DNA of 64,000 nt from Mercenaria mercenaria (Eukaryota; Mollusca; Bivalvia; Venerida; Veneridae), in NCBI RefSeq assembly GCF_021730395.1, contig NC_069371.1:49424001-49488000 (forward strand), written 5' to 3'. A program made the translations under genes and the position numbers. This document shows positions 46,550 through 57,932 of the stretch, piece after piece (within the stretch, counting starts at the first letter, position 1; every line of letters begins with the position of its first letter). Below the pieces are notes generated by a model. It saw nothing but the letters and a program-made list of their open reading frames with translations, did not search any database and was not told where the DNA came from.

Positions 46550-48040
46550 CCCTTAATCCTCATTGTCAAGCAGGATGGCATAATTACCCCATATTTCATT
46601 GAATTTATTCAGTCTGTTGTCTTTTTTAGCATTATACATTTCTGTCTTAAGTAAAAGTTTAACTTGGTGTTTAAACAACTCAATGTTTGGAATTACATTC
46701 TTCATTTTGCATTTATAAATTGTTAATTTTGCAGCCAAGATAATATTTGTAATTGCTTTACTAAATGTTACATTTCCCATTATAATATCTATGTTTGACC
46801 AGACCAAAGATTCAGCCGGACATTTGTCTGTTAGCCATTCTTTTACATTATTCCAGAAAGTTATGGTTTCATGACAATCTAAAAACAAATGTTTTATGGT
46901 TTCACTATGTGCATTACAAAAACTACATAGATCATTATTTTTAATTCCCATTTTTTGTAGCATATAATTTGTTCCAAGAATTCTATGGTTAATTCTGTAT
47001 TGTAACCATTGAAGCACTGGGTCTTTAGTGACAGAAAAAGGTAGTTTGTATAATGGTCCCCAGTTAAGATTGACAACAGGGTTCAACTCGTCACACCATT
47101 TCCTCTTAGAACTTGGGAAATTATTAAAATTAGACATAAAGTCATAGATAGTTCTGCATCCCTTAATTTGACTGTTCATGATTTTAACTGTCAAAGGTTG
47201 TATGGGAATAGACTCTTTCACTGCAAAATGAGTAACATTTAAAGTATCAAGAAAACTTCTCATTGCTTCTATAGTACTTATGTATTCTAAAAAAAAAAAA
47301 TGGTATTTATGTTGTAAATATTGTTAAAATCATTAAAAGAATAGAAGTTGCCATTCCTATCCAAAAAGTCATTGACCAAAACAATACCACTTCTTACATA
47401 TCTAGGAAAACAGACACATGAACCTCCAACTTTAAACATAGTATTGTGCCATACTGGCAGATGACAAAAATCACCCCAGGACTTAGGATGCTTTGAATTT
47501 AATTTTAAAAAAACCCATAAGAACATCTTTCCAAAAATTATTCCTAACTGTATTCATGTTCATTTTACAAAAATTGCAACCAAATTTGGTCAAATTATTG
47601 ATGAATGGGTATATATCTCTAACCATATTAAAGTATTTAGAATTATTTTTCATATATCTCCTGAGCCATGTGATCTTTAAGGAAGACATGAATATTTCAA
47701 GATTTATCATTCGCAATCCTCCATACTCATAGGAATTCATTATTGTATTGCGTTTTATTTTATCTGGACCTGAAGACCATAGAAATTTAAAGAAAATATT
47801 TTGAATTTTTTTAATAATGTCTATACTTGGATTAGGTAAACTCATAATAAGGTGATTTATCTTAGAAAGGGCTAATGTTTTAATTACAACAATTTTTCCT
47901 ATTGGGCTAATTTTTCTCTTTGACCATTGATTAAACAGTTTTTTAATTTCCTCACTTTTTTGTAAAATAGTCTTCATCTATAATATCGTTCAAATCTAAA
48001 GTGAAGTTAACTCCAAGTAATTTAAATGACTCTGATTCCT
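46550..48040 (-). pseudogene. L1/Tx1-like LINE, C-terminal part of ORF2
   Basis: On the minus strand the parts are: a KLLGVNFTLDLND segment (about 48030-47990); a block containing ISPIGKIVVIKTLALSKINH, LPNPSIDIIKKIQNIFFKFL and EYGGLRM (47977-47483); and a C-terminal zinc-ribbon (zf-RVT) region with QYRINHRILGTNYMLQKMGI and the C/H set CSFCNAHSETIKHLFLDC (47263-46553). These are characteristic of L1-type elements. Two frame breaks (near 47965 and near 47280-47480) and loss of the endonuclease and reverse transcriptase show a 5'-truncated, dead copy. Confidence 0.82.
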
Positions 48041-48153
48041 ACTGTAGTCCAAGACCTGGACAAATTCTTATATTACTGTTTCAAACATTTACTTTTTGCA
48101 AAAGCTAAAAAGTTAATTTTTTGTTTCACGTTCTTAATACCTCCACGCAGCAA

Positions 48154-48192
48154 GGTGCGTGCGTGCGTGTGCGCGTGCGTGCGTGTGTGTCT
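48154..48192. repeat. (GT/GC)n microsatellite
   Basis: Alternating GTGC and GTGT units. Confidence 0.9.
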
Positions 48193-49493
48193 ATTTAGGG
48201 ACCATTTGTTTTTGCCGACTTCTAATGGCAGACTTTACCTATTTAAAACATTTTTTTCGCATTTCTGTGTTTCAAAACTCTATATTCATTTTTCAAGTTT
48301 AAAATATATTTATGCATAACACTTTTGTTCATCTGCAGTATCGTCATTGGATGGTACACTAGCATTTCAGGGCGAGAGGTCCACAATATTTCCATGAATT
48401 TTGCTGGTGTTATGGATCGGAAAGAAAGAAATTAATGTTATTCTAGGACAGTCATCGATTGTTTAAAGATTTATGGACCATTGTGAAAAGATGCGAGTTT
48501 TCCCTGATTTGACAACAGCTAATCATATCAATCCTCAAAAGTGGTCAGAGTGCATCATTTGAAGTCGTTATTTAAAAAAATCCGGGGGAGGCCCCTGTAC
48601 TCTGAACAGTGGGAGGCGATACCACATTTCATACTCTCTCGCGCATGTGCGTATATTCTTTTAAAGCCTGGGTTCGCCCTTGCTTTTAAATCATATTGCA
48701 CCGTAAGATGACAGCTTTTGAGTAGCACTGTTACTGGGGGATATTGACGTTTCAGTAGATATAATATGTCAGCTGATTATACTGGGAATTATCTCTGTCT
48801 ATTAATAACTACGAGTAGAGGTAACTTACTGATACTTGTCACGTCTCTAGCCAAAATGTATGCGCTTCTTTGTAACACACGCATTATAACACACGAAACA
48901 AATTCTACATATTTTGTGTAATTCATATTTATGTTAATTATCTCAAAGAAACAAAGAATTTTAAAACCTTTTAAAAACTTAATCTTATTAATCATTTTTC
49001 GAAAATTAAACAAGTGAGCTCATGACAATGTGAAACTAAGGGTATATTGTTTATAAATTGCAGTGAAAATGGTGTTCTTCAGTGCTACTAAATTGCCCCA
49101 GAATGCAGGAAAAGAAGCTTGTTCAACCAAAACTTATTAACAACCCTGTACTTGTAATTGGCTAACATCCACATAAACCACATCATATTATTGAGTATTT
49201 GAAGACACATGTTTGTCATAGAAAGGGTTCGGTCAGACCCCGCCCCCTCCCACCCCCTCACCAACCCCTGAGAAAATTAGCTGGATCCGTGCATGTATTT
49301 ACATCTCCATGCAAATAATATCTACCATATGTACTACAGTCAGTCTATAAAAAGAATATGACGTATCGTATTTTATTTATAGTATACAGCGAACACATCT
49401 GCGTATTACACGTAACACGTTTAATAGTGTTTTAGCGTCTTTACAGGAGGCAGGTTTGCATAAAAATCTTAGCTCTTAATTAAACAAAACAAA
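48193..49493. other. Upstream region of gene 3
   Basis: No ORF of note. The 40 bp before the ATG (GCATAAAAATCTTAGCTCTT) resembles the region before the ATG of gene 2 (ACATAAAAATCTTAACTTAT), so the duplicated unit included some 5' flank. Confidence 0.45.
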
Positions 49494-50455
49494 ATGGAAG
49501 TCACTGGTAGGAGAGCTGATAAAGACGGACTTGAAGCTGAAGGGAAGAAAAGTGATAAACTGTGTGAATCATGCAAAGATGATGATATCACTACACATGC
49601 AGATGGATTATGTCGGGAGTGTAAGGAATTTATGTGCAAAACATGCTTTCAGCATCATCTGAGAGCGAGGCAATGTAGGAAGCATGTGATGGTTGATGCT
49701 GACCCTACCTTGTTACTGTTGAGAAAAGTGTAAACAACATTTGGATGAAACAATAAAATACTACTGTCGAAAGCATGACATTGTAGGGTGTGGTGATTGT
49801 ATGATACGCGAGCATGGTGTTTGTAAGCCTGAATTTATTGAGGACTTATCAAAAGATTTCCAAGTGAACAAAGAATTCCAAACCCTAGTTAGAAAGGTGG
49901 AGAAAATGACCTCTGCAAACAAAGAAATCGGCAAGGCAATTGAAGATAATAGGTAAGAACTCGGGATAATGTGTGAAACGGCACTGCACGAAATAAGCCA
50001 ATTTAGAACAGACATTAATACGTTTTTGGACAAGGCTGAAGCTGATGTTATAAGTGAGGTGAATCGCGTAAAGTCTGACAATGAAAATTTATTGAACAAG
50101 TTAGAGAAAGAATGCCAGCAACTTTCTTTGAATATTGACAAAGTGAAACAAAAGATAGACGCAGAATTCTACCAAGGAAACTCGTTGTTTATTCACACAG
50201 TAGAGAGTAAGCCTGAAATTCTCAACATTGAACACGGATGCCCGATCACAATCAGAAAACCGTATGATAAGCATTAAATTTATACCTGACAAGCAGCTTC
50301 TCAATAGCGTCGCTTCTGATAAAAGACTTGGGCATGTAGATGTTACAGCTAGTGTTGGCACAAAGCAAATGTCTGAGGATAAGACTGGAAACAAGGTCTA
50401 TCGGACAAGTAGAACTGTACAAGCTTACGAAAAGAAAAACAGTAATACACTATAA

Positions 50456-50731
50456 TTTGACTTGATTTAGTTGGGTTTAACGTCGCTCCGACACAATTCA
50501 GGTCATATGGCGACTTCCCAGCTTTGGCGGTGGAGGAAGACCCCAGGTGCCCCTCCGTGCATTATTTCATCACAAGCGGGCACCTGGGTAGAACCACCGA
50601 CCTTCCGTAAGCCAGCTGGATAGCTTCCTCACATGAAGAATCCAACGCCCCGAGTGAGGCTCGAACCCAAATCGATGAGGGGCAAATGATTTGAAGTCAG
50701 CGACCTTAACCACTCGGCCACGGAGGCCCCC
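50456..50731 (-). repeat. tRNA-derived SINE with 14-bp target duplication at the exon 1 donor of gene 3
   Basis: On the minus strand it starts GGGGGCCTCCGTGGCCGAGT (A box), carries TTTGGGTTCGAGCCTC (B box), and ends with the stem-loop GTCGC...GCGAC and TTAAACCCAACTAAATC. GTAATACACTATAA flanks it at 50442-50455 and 50732-50745. The duplicated bases begin with the GTAATA that serves as the exon 1 donor. Confidence 0.92.
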
Positions 50732-51121
50732 GTAATACACTATAACTATTATTTTCAACTAAATCAAAAATGAAGTCAAAATAACATTTTAGGTTATACT
50801 TAATATCTGGATTGAAAGAATGACATTTATAAACAAATAGTCATTAATATGGAAATATGTTATGAAATACTTGAGACGATCTAAGTTATCCCTGAATATA
50901 TTGTTTTACGTATTGTTATATTTGACTAATTTATTTACTTGTCTAAATTCTTTTATAACTTATCAGTAACAGTTTTAACATGTTTAATTCTTTATTTGTG
51001 CCTTCTAACTTTCTAATATGGGTACATAAAATTAATAGCAGAAGGAGAAATAACTATATAGCTGTATTGCATTCATATCTATCATTGTCGTCGTTATCAT
51101 ATGGTCGGGTACGGACTGATA

Positions 51122-51310
51122 TTTAACCTTTACCCTGCTAAAGTCCAAAAATGGACTGGTCTATCATTCAATTTGGACAGTACCACTTATTATTCAAAGG
51201 GGTGTACACTGAAAATTTACTGCCTGAATAGCGAACAGTGCAGACCATGATCAATCCGTGCAGGCTGATCTTGGTCTACACTGGTCGCAAAGGCAGAATC
51301 ACTTACCGGT
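51122..51310. repeat. Bivalve-type interspersed repeat
   Basis: The ordered landmarks are TTTACCCTGCTAAAGTCCAA, TTATTCAAAGGGGTGTACAC, GCGAACAGTGCAGACCATGA and CTGGTCGCAAAGGCAGAATC. It ends 28 bp before exon 2 of gene 3. It is non-coding. Confidence 0.65.
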
Positions 51311-51849
51311 TAAACATAATTGATCATTTTATTTCAGAACGGATGTCAGGTGCCGTGTTTGTCGGGGCGCGTGTACGTCCCAGGTCATACTGGACAAATG
51401 GTAGAAAGGTAAATTATTAGAAAGCTTTCGATTACATACGTGTCATCGCATAGCAAATCCCTTAAAAGTACGAGGTTTTTGCTATTCTGATTCTGTTATA
51501 TTACCATGAGCTAAAGGTTATAACTTCGTTTAGTTACTTTATGTATTTTACATTATTCTCCTAAATAAATATGGTGTATAGTGACAACTTGGGGGAAACT
51601 ATAAGAAATTCACTTCAGTAAAACTTGATGTATCAAACAATCTGTAGCAAAACTGATTTCGGTGTTTCATCATACTTAATTTATTAAGTTATTAACCATT
51701 TACACTTCTTCTCTTGTGACATTGCTCCTTATTACAATCTTTTGTCCACGACTGATAACCTTTCCTTACCGCTTTAATTTAAGATAAATGAGCTTTCTTT
51801 ATAAACAGTTTTAGTGATAAGAATCTAATAAAGTATTTCAAGAAGTGTC

Positions 51850-52023
51850 CCAAGTTCAGGCATGGCCGGGCACCTGAGCAGAGCCACCGAACATCCGTAA
51901 ACTAGCTGGAAGGCTTCATCACATAACGAATTCTGTGTCCTAAGAGAGGTTTCGAACCAACATTGGTGAGGGGCAAGTAATTCCAAACCAAATGGCTTGA
52001 ACCACTAGGTCACGGATGCCCCA
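51850..52023 (-). repeat. Degenerate SINE, antisense, in intron 2 of gene 3
   Basis: GGGCACCTGAGCAGAGCCAC, GCTTCATCACAT and CACTAGGTCACGGATGCCCC match the SINE at 50456-50731 in order. The 3' tail is missing. Confidence 0.75.
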
Positions 52024-52658
52024 GTAACTTCTTTTGTTTCAGTAGGATACTAAAATTATTCTCATCACCAACATTATTTTATTGACATCATCATCATCAC
52101 AATCGTTAGAAAGTCTCAGTGCAAGTCAATATACAAATCATTTACTTTTCCAGTTCCACCATTTCCAGCCAGGTACTGTGACCAATGCAGATAGCAATGG
52201 AATCATCACGGTGAGATGGGATATTTCTGGGAAGCAAGCGTTTGGTTACAGACTAGGAAAATTTAATTCAAAATCCGGTTTTGATGATTTAGAACTTATT
52301 TAACAATTTATTCAGTATTTTCTCAATTAAACATATACTGTTACAGAAACTGCTTTTAAGAAGTGTAATTAATGAATCATAATAGTCAAACAAAGGAAAT
52401 GATCTTGATGATAGGGTGACAGTGTTAAGATTCAACTAAAAGCTTGTTCAATGCCTGGTCTAAAGACGTCAATTTCTCCCAACCAAGAAATAAGTAGTCT
52501 TTAACAAATGGTGAAAGTGATATGATTGAACTTTAAACATTTCAAGTAACTTGTTTGATGATTTGCATGAAAAGAATAATTAGATTAAAACCATGATACA
52601 CGATCAAATTTACTAAATATGTTTTGGTCGGTCTGATGTTGTTTTGCAAACAATGTTA

Positions 52659-53222
52659 AGGTTAAGAAGTAGGCATTGAGAAACAAAAATCAAACAACAC
52701 CAAATCATAGATTTTAAGAACAGGAATTTACTGTCACTCTTTGTTATATATGGTATTTACAAACATAGATCAACTTTTTTGGAATAGTTTAAGTACAAAT
52801 GGCATTCATTTTCAAAGGGAGACAACTTTTTCCGATTATTTTAAGTAATCGTCGAGAAAAAGTTGTGTCCCTTTGAAAATGAATGCCATTTGTAAAGAAA
52901 TAAAGGCAAACAATTGCTGAAAATTGTGTTCCACCTTGTTATGTAAAATTTTACCACTCGCGCGCTATTGCAAATGCATCAAAACGAACATATGTAACAG
53001 TCCTTTGAAAGTGGTGGGTTTTTAAATTCGTTTGACTGTCCGGAAGTGGGGCCCCTATAGGCAGTCATTTTCTGGAATTCAATGTTTATATCAGTATACT
53101 GACACTTTTTTCGTAAAGTAATATACATGTTTTACATGCTTCAATTTTCATGTCAAATAACTCTTTCTGTCTATGATTTGTTGTTGTTTGATTTTTGTTT
53201 CTCAATGCCTACTTCTTAACCT
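52659..53222. mobile_element. MITE with perfect 40-bp inverted ends and internal hairpin
   Basis: The ends begin AGGTTAAGAAGTAGGCATTG and are exact reverse complements over 40 bp. Inside, 52794-52894 forms a second palindrome (TGGCATTCATTTTCAAAGGG against its mirror). The GCAAATGCATCAAAACGAAC module is near 52970. A short ORF at 53173-53373 runs out through the right end and is not a gene. Confidence 0.88.
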
Positions 53223-53499
53223 GAAGCATATTAAGAAAAAAGATGAACTGCAGTTAGCAGTAGCTTCTTATAGCAAAATATGTATTGTTGGATGTGAACC
53301 TGACATATTTATTCTTGAAGGATTGTCTAACTATCAACATAAATCATCATCAGCAAATATTGGAAAGTGTTAAGATGAGACTTGTTTGATGTTACACGTG
53401 CTTCGTAAATTTCATAACATGTAGAGCACCATATGTGTTTTCCGCGCCAGTTTAATTAACACATTGAAGCCCTGGAAACTCAAGAAGTCATAACTCTGT

Positions 53500-54490
53500 T
53501 TACTCTGACTGGCCAGAGTAGCCAGAGCAGCCAGAGTAGCCAGAGTTCAGCCAGAGTTTAGCCAGAGTAGCCAGAGTTCAGCCAGAGTTCAGCTAGAGTA
53601 GCCAGAGTTCAGCCAGAGTAGCCAGAGTTCAGCCAGAGTAGCCAGAGTTCAGCCAGAGAAGTCATAACTCTGTTTACTCTGACTGGCCAGAGTAGCCAGA
53701 GCTCAGCCAGAGAAGTCATACCTCTGGTTACTCTGGCTGGCCAGAGTAGCCAGAGTTCAGCCAGGGTAGCCAGAACTCTGGTTACTTTGGCTGGCCAGAG
53801 TAGCCAGAGTTTCCAGGATTTTAACATGTTTTTGCTACTCTGGTCAGCCAGAGTAGCCAGAGTAACCAGGTCCCATGTTCACAAAAGTTTTTCAGTCTTA
53901 GCTGAATTTGATTATGAAATCTAATAATTGAGCCGTGCCATGAGAAAACAAACATAGTGGCTTTGCTTTTAAAGCGTACTGGACTTGGAGAAACTGTTAG
54001 CGAACAGCACCGATCCTGACCAGATGCGCAGGCTGGTCTGGATTCATTCTGGTCTCAAACCCACTATGTTGGTTTTTTCATGGCGCGACTCATATGTCAT
54101 TTCTATCTAAATAGCATGTTTAAAACTGAATTTCAAGCTAATAACTATTTTCAAGTGGCTATTTAGAGTAGCCAGAGTAGCCAGAACTCTGGTCACTATG
54201 GCTGGCCAGAGTAGCCAGAGTTCTGCCAGAGTTTAGCTAGATCAGTCAGAACTCTGGTTACTCTGGATAGCCAGAGTAGCCAGAGTTCAGCCAGAGTAGC
54301 CAGAATTCTGGTTACTCTTGCTGGCAAGAATAGCCAGAGTAGCCAGAAATCTGGTTACTCTGGCTGGCCAGAGTAGCCGAGTAACCAGGATGTCAATTGC
54401 TCTGGCTATTTTGGCTAGCAAGATCAGCCAGAATTTCTGAGATGTCCATTGGTTCTAGCTACCTTGGCTAGCCAGAATAGCCAGAGAAAG
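53500..54490. repeat. CCAGAGTAG minisatellite array, plus orientation
   Basis: Repeats of AGCCAGAGTAGCCAGAGTTC and variants (CTGGCCAGAGTAG, AACTCTGGTTACTCTGGCTG) run in blocks. They are interrupted by about 300 bp (53870-54165) that includes a hairpin-family repeat. The minus-strand ORF through it is a repeat artefact. Confidence 0.93.
53932..54098. repeat. Hairpin repeat (36.7-kb family), shortened copy
   Basis: It begins GAGCCGTGCCATGAGAAAAC and ends TTTTTTCATGGCGCGACTCA. The centre is reduced relative to the 36674-36910 copy. Confidence 0.8.
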
Positions 54491-54879
54491 TACTGTAATA
54501 CCTATTGCGAAATGACCCTTTTGGTACTCTCAGGTTTGAATTTTTAGTGTTTTATATGTATCAAGTGTATCATCGTACCATCGTGCATCGCGGTTTAGTA
54601 TTAAATAAAAAGTCACAATTGTCCAAACGGAACGCCGTACATAACAGTGTGAAAATGGTGAAAGTCAATTTACATTACTGAACAAAATTGATAGGTAAGA
54701 CTTAGTCAGATTAAATGATATTTAATAGTTACCATAATGATTATATATTGAATGACCCTCATACACTATACTTGAATGTTTTAGCTCGTGTTACTGTGTG
54801 ACAAGGTGGGGTTTTGTGATCAACTTTTGTCTTGTCTATCAGATTGAGTCAGGCTCTTTGACTGAACTCAGTACTTACT

Positions 54880-56475
54880 CCATTTTATATTGTAAAACCT
54901 TAAAAATCTTCTCAAGTATCACAAGACCCAGAGCTTAGATATTTTGCAAGAAGCATTGGCAAGTACATCTCTTTCCAAATTGTTCAAATCATGGACTCCG
55001 GGGTCATATTGGATCTGCCTTGGGGTTTTAAGTTTCACATAGAGTAATATATTAAATCCTATAAAAATATTCTTATTTTCCTTTAGGCCCAGACTATATA
55101 TATTTTGTATGTAGCATGGCCTAGTGAATGCCTCTCTTAAAATTGAGCAAATCATGTCCCCCTGATGTCAAAATTGCCCCCGCTTGTGCTAATGAGCTTG
55201 CAAAGTCTTACAGGAAAATCTTTGAAAATCTTCTCAAAAGAATTGCAATGACAAGAGTTAAGATATTTTACATGTTCAAATCAATACCCCAGAGTCAAAA
55301 TGGTTCCTACTTAAGTTTTATATAGAAAAAAACATGATATACTGGTTGGGAACCATTTTCCGGACACATTTTCATATTTCGGCTCCATTAATTCTTAAAA
55401 AAAATATTTGACATAAATGAAGTCCACACTGCACAAACTTCAGCCCCTTCTGCATCCGATGTTGTAATCAGCATCGCGTTGTGACGTAAAATATGGGTTC
55501 CGTGGGGCCTCAAATGGGGTCACTAAAATGAGGTATTTTTCCCGTCAGGTAAACCAATTTCCGGACAAATATTTTGACGGTGTTTTGTTGTTAATTTCAT
55601 ATCAAAATAAGTAATTAAACTATTTCTACACACTTTTTAATCATTCATCTCTTCAAAATTGCACTTGAAACATAACCCGACGTTCAATAGCAGCTACGAA
55701 AGCAAACCGAGGTTGACTATAAAAAAACTCGAATTTCGTCTAACACGAATCCTTGATAATTCCAATAAAAATAGAATAAAATTAGTGCAAAAATCGACAG
55801 CCCTGCATTTTGCCTAACATTTAGCATGAAATTAAAAGTAGAACAAGTTATCAGCAGACAATCATTATGTAGTTTGATTATTTCTTCCACACTTGATATC
55901 TCAGCATGTGTGAACTACCGCGCATGCGCAATGCTATCTTCATGCCCCGTTAAGACAGAAAGTTGTTTCGTAAACGCAGGTGAGTTATCATCAAAAACCC
56001 AAACATTATACAGCCTTATAAAATAATGGTTTGTTGTAGACATGAAGAACAAACATCTAAATGTTCTAGATAAAACAATAACATGAATAACAACGAAATA
56101 AAGCGGATATGGCATGTGTCCGGAAACTGGTCCTGTCCGGAAAATGTTCCCTAACCAGTACCTACAAAGCAAAAATCTTTTTCAGAGCCACAAGGTTAGG
56201 AGCTGAAATATTTTGCATGTAAAATTGCAAAATTTATAATGGAGTTCTTTCAAACTTGATGGAATCACCATCCCCAGGGTAATATTAGTCTCTTTCTGTG
56301 GATTATCAATATACTTATAATCTTATACAATATAAGTTTAAAATTTCCAGAATGCCCAGAATTTAGAGTTAACAATTACAAATTGTGAATTTTTACTATG
56401 ACTGTCGTAACCCACAAGGTCCAGGTAAGCGATTCAGGACCTTATTCGGGACCATATGGGTCCTCTTGTTTATAT
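54880..56475. repeat. Tandem-unit repeat family, interrupted by a MITE
   Basis: Related units contain AAAATCTTCTCAAG, AGATATTTTGCAAGAAGCAT and GGGGTCATATTGGATCTG, with weaker repeats at about 55090-55320 and 56160-56400. It ends near CAGGTAAGCGATTCAGGACC and GGGTCCTCTTG. It is non-coding, and the MITE at 55342-56158 splits it. Confidence 0.65.
55342..56158. mobile_element. TA-flanked MITE (817 bp)
   Basis: The inverted ends CTGGTTGGGAACCATTTTCC and GGAAAATGTTCCCTAACCAG are flanked by TA (55340-55341 and 56159-56160). A TTTCCGGACA motif recurs inside (about 55557 and 56118). No ORF has support. Confidence 0.85.
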
Positions 56476-57054
56476 TGATATCGTAAACAATTGCAGTGAA
56501 TTCCATATAACTTTGAGTGTAAAAATAAAGAATATTTATTTGAAGGCTTCTGTTTTTTTTATTTATTTAACTTCAGTGTTTGCCTTGAATTTGTACAAAA
56601 TAAATTAACTTGAAGACATAATATAAAGAAATTAGAGAATAAATTTTTCATACTTGTTAACAGCAACCAGTTCCTGAAATTTGCATTTTAAAGTTGTGGA
56701 AGTTGAAGAAATGTTGACATGTGAACACATACACTTAAAGCGGCATAATAACGGTATTTCATCTAAACCCTTGGGAAGAGGTAGGTACCTGTGACATGCC
56801 AATAAAAACGCAAATAGCCATTCAAAAATTGATTGTGGTCACCTTATGCCATCAGACAATCAACATTCCATGTTGTATTAACTCGGTATTACTTGTGTAC
56901 GTGCATGAAACGATATTGACTGTGTTTGGATTAAACAGTTATAGGACAGCTAACTGATAAGTAAGACAATTCTTTGAAGTCCGTTTGATGAATAACTTGA
57001 TACATAAAACACCAAAAAATCAACCTTGAGAGAACCAAAATAGTCAATAATCTT

Positions 57055-57855
57055 CTCACACCTTTCCAATATAAATTTCCGTTCCAAACATAGCTGTGAG
57101 GCTCAACTATTATCCTTTACACAAGAAACTTTTGACAATCTCCAATCTGGAAACAAACATGTCTCATTGTAATGGATTTCTCGAAAGCTTTCAACAAGAT
57201 CGATCATCAACTCCTTCTCTATAAAATCTTGAAACTTTGTGTCTACAGAATCTCTCTATCCTGGATTCAATCTTTCCTTAGTAACCGTTCTCAATCTGTA
57301 GAAGTTGAAGGCTCCCACTCTTTACCAGTTCTATCAGGGGGTTCCTCAAGGTTCAGTGTTGGGTCCTAGTCTCTTCCTTTGTTTTATCAATGACCTTCCT
57401 GACTCTGTTAAAGGTAGAATACGCTTATTTGCTGATGACACTATCATATACCTCAACATAGACTCGATAATAGACTCTTACAAAGTTCAAGATGATTTGA
57501 CAAAATTAGAAGAATGGGAACGTAATTGGTCTATGGAATTCAATCCTGATAAATGCGAAGTAATAAGAATCACAAAAAAAGATAAAAAATATCATCTTTC
57601 CATATAAATTACTTAATCAAGAACTAAATACTACAGGAAATGCTAAATATATTGGGATTACTATTAGTGATGTCTTAACTTGGACACACATATTGAAATT
57701 ACATCTTCAAAAGCTAGTAACACTCTCAGATTTATAAAACAATATGTACCATGTAATAATAATAATGCTAAAGAAACTGCCTAACACCATACGTTCGCCC
57801 ACAATTAGAATACTGTAACACCATATTGCATCCATTGCAGGAAAAACTTAGTATA
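57055..57855 (+). pseudogene. LINE relic: reverse transcriptase core
   Basis: The blocks in order are FRSKHSCEAQLLSFTQETFD (about 57080), VMDFSKAFNKIDHQLLLYKI (57168), GVPQGSVLGPSLFLCFINDL (57340) and RIRLFADDTIIYLN (57418), followed by NPDKCEVI. These are the non-LTR reverse transcriptase motifs, with the catalytic ADD present. At least three frame breaks (near 57165, between 57300 and 57340, and after 57600) and truncation at both ends show it is dead. It is Jockey/CR1-like in style. Confidence 0.82.
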
Positions 57856-57861
57856 TGAGAT

Positions 57862-57932
57862 TATTATCATTATTATATTATTATCATCATCATCATCATC
57901 ATTATTATTATTATTATTATTATTAATCCAGA
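57862..57932. repeat. (ATT/ATC)n microsatellite
   Basis: ATTATTATC units and then a run of ATT, directly after the LINE relic. It may derive from the LINE tail. It is followed by a small repeat with inverted TTGTTGAGCGCCC and GGGCGCTTAACAA (57935-57982). Confidence 0.85.

Larger units (their letters stand above)
49494..52303 (+). pseudogene. TRIM-like gene 3: broken B-box exon plus open MIB/HERC2-like exons
   Basis: Exon 1 (49494-50441) matches genes 1 and 2 through MEVTGRR, the first zinc module (CESCKDDDITTHADGLCREC), the B-box 2 (YYCRKHDIVGCGDCM) and the coiled coil. It has a frame change near 49720-49735, a TAA at 49953-49955 and another frame change near 50230-50270. Exons 51338-51408 and 52154-52303 have good AG/GT borders, join in phase 1 and phase 0 and end at TAA. 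Together they read as a MIB/HERC2 domain: VGARVRPRSYW, QPGTV, GIITVRWD, YRLG, FDDLELI. That domain binds short peptide tails in Mind-bomb and HERC2. Either the gene is a pseudogene, or the 3' exons survive in another transcript. Confidence 0.75.

Noticed and set aside
53609-53827. Minus-strand ORF with repeating LAELWLLWPARVTR
   Set aside because: A translation of the CCAGAGTAG minisatellite, whose unit length keeps a frame open. Not a gene.
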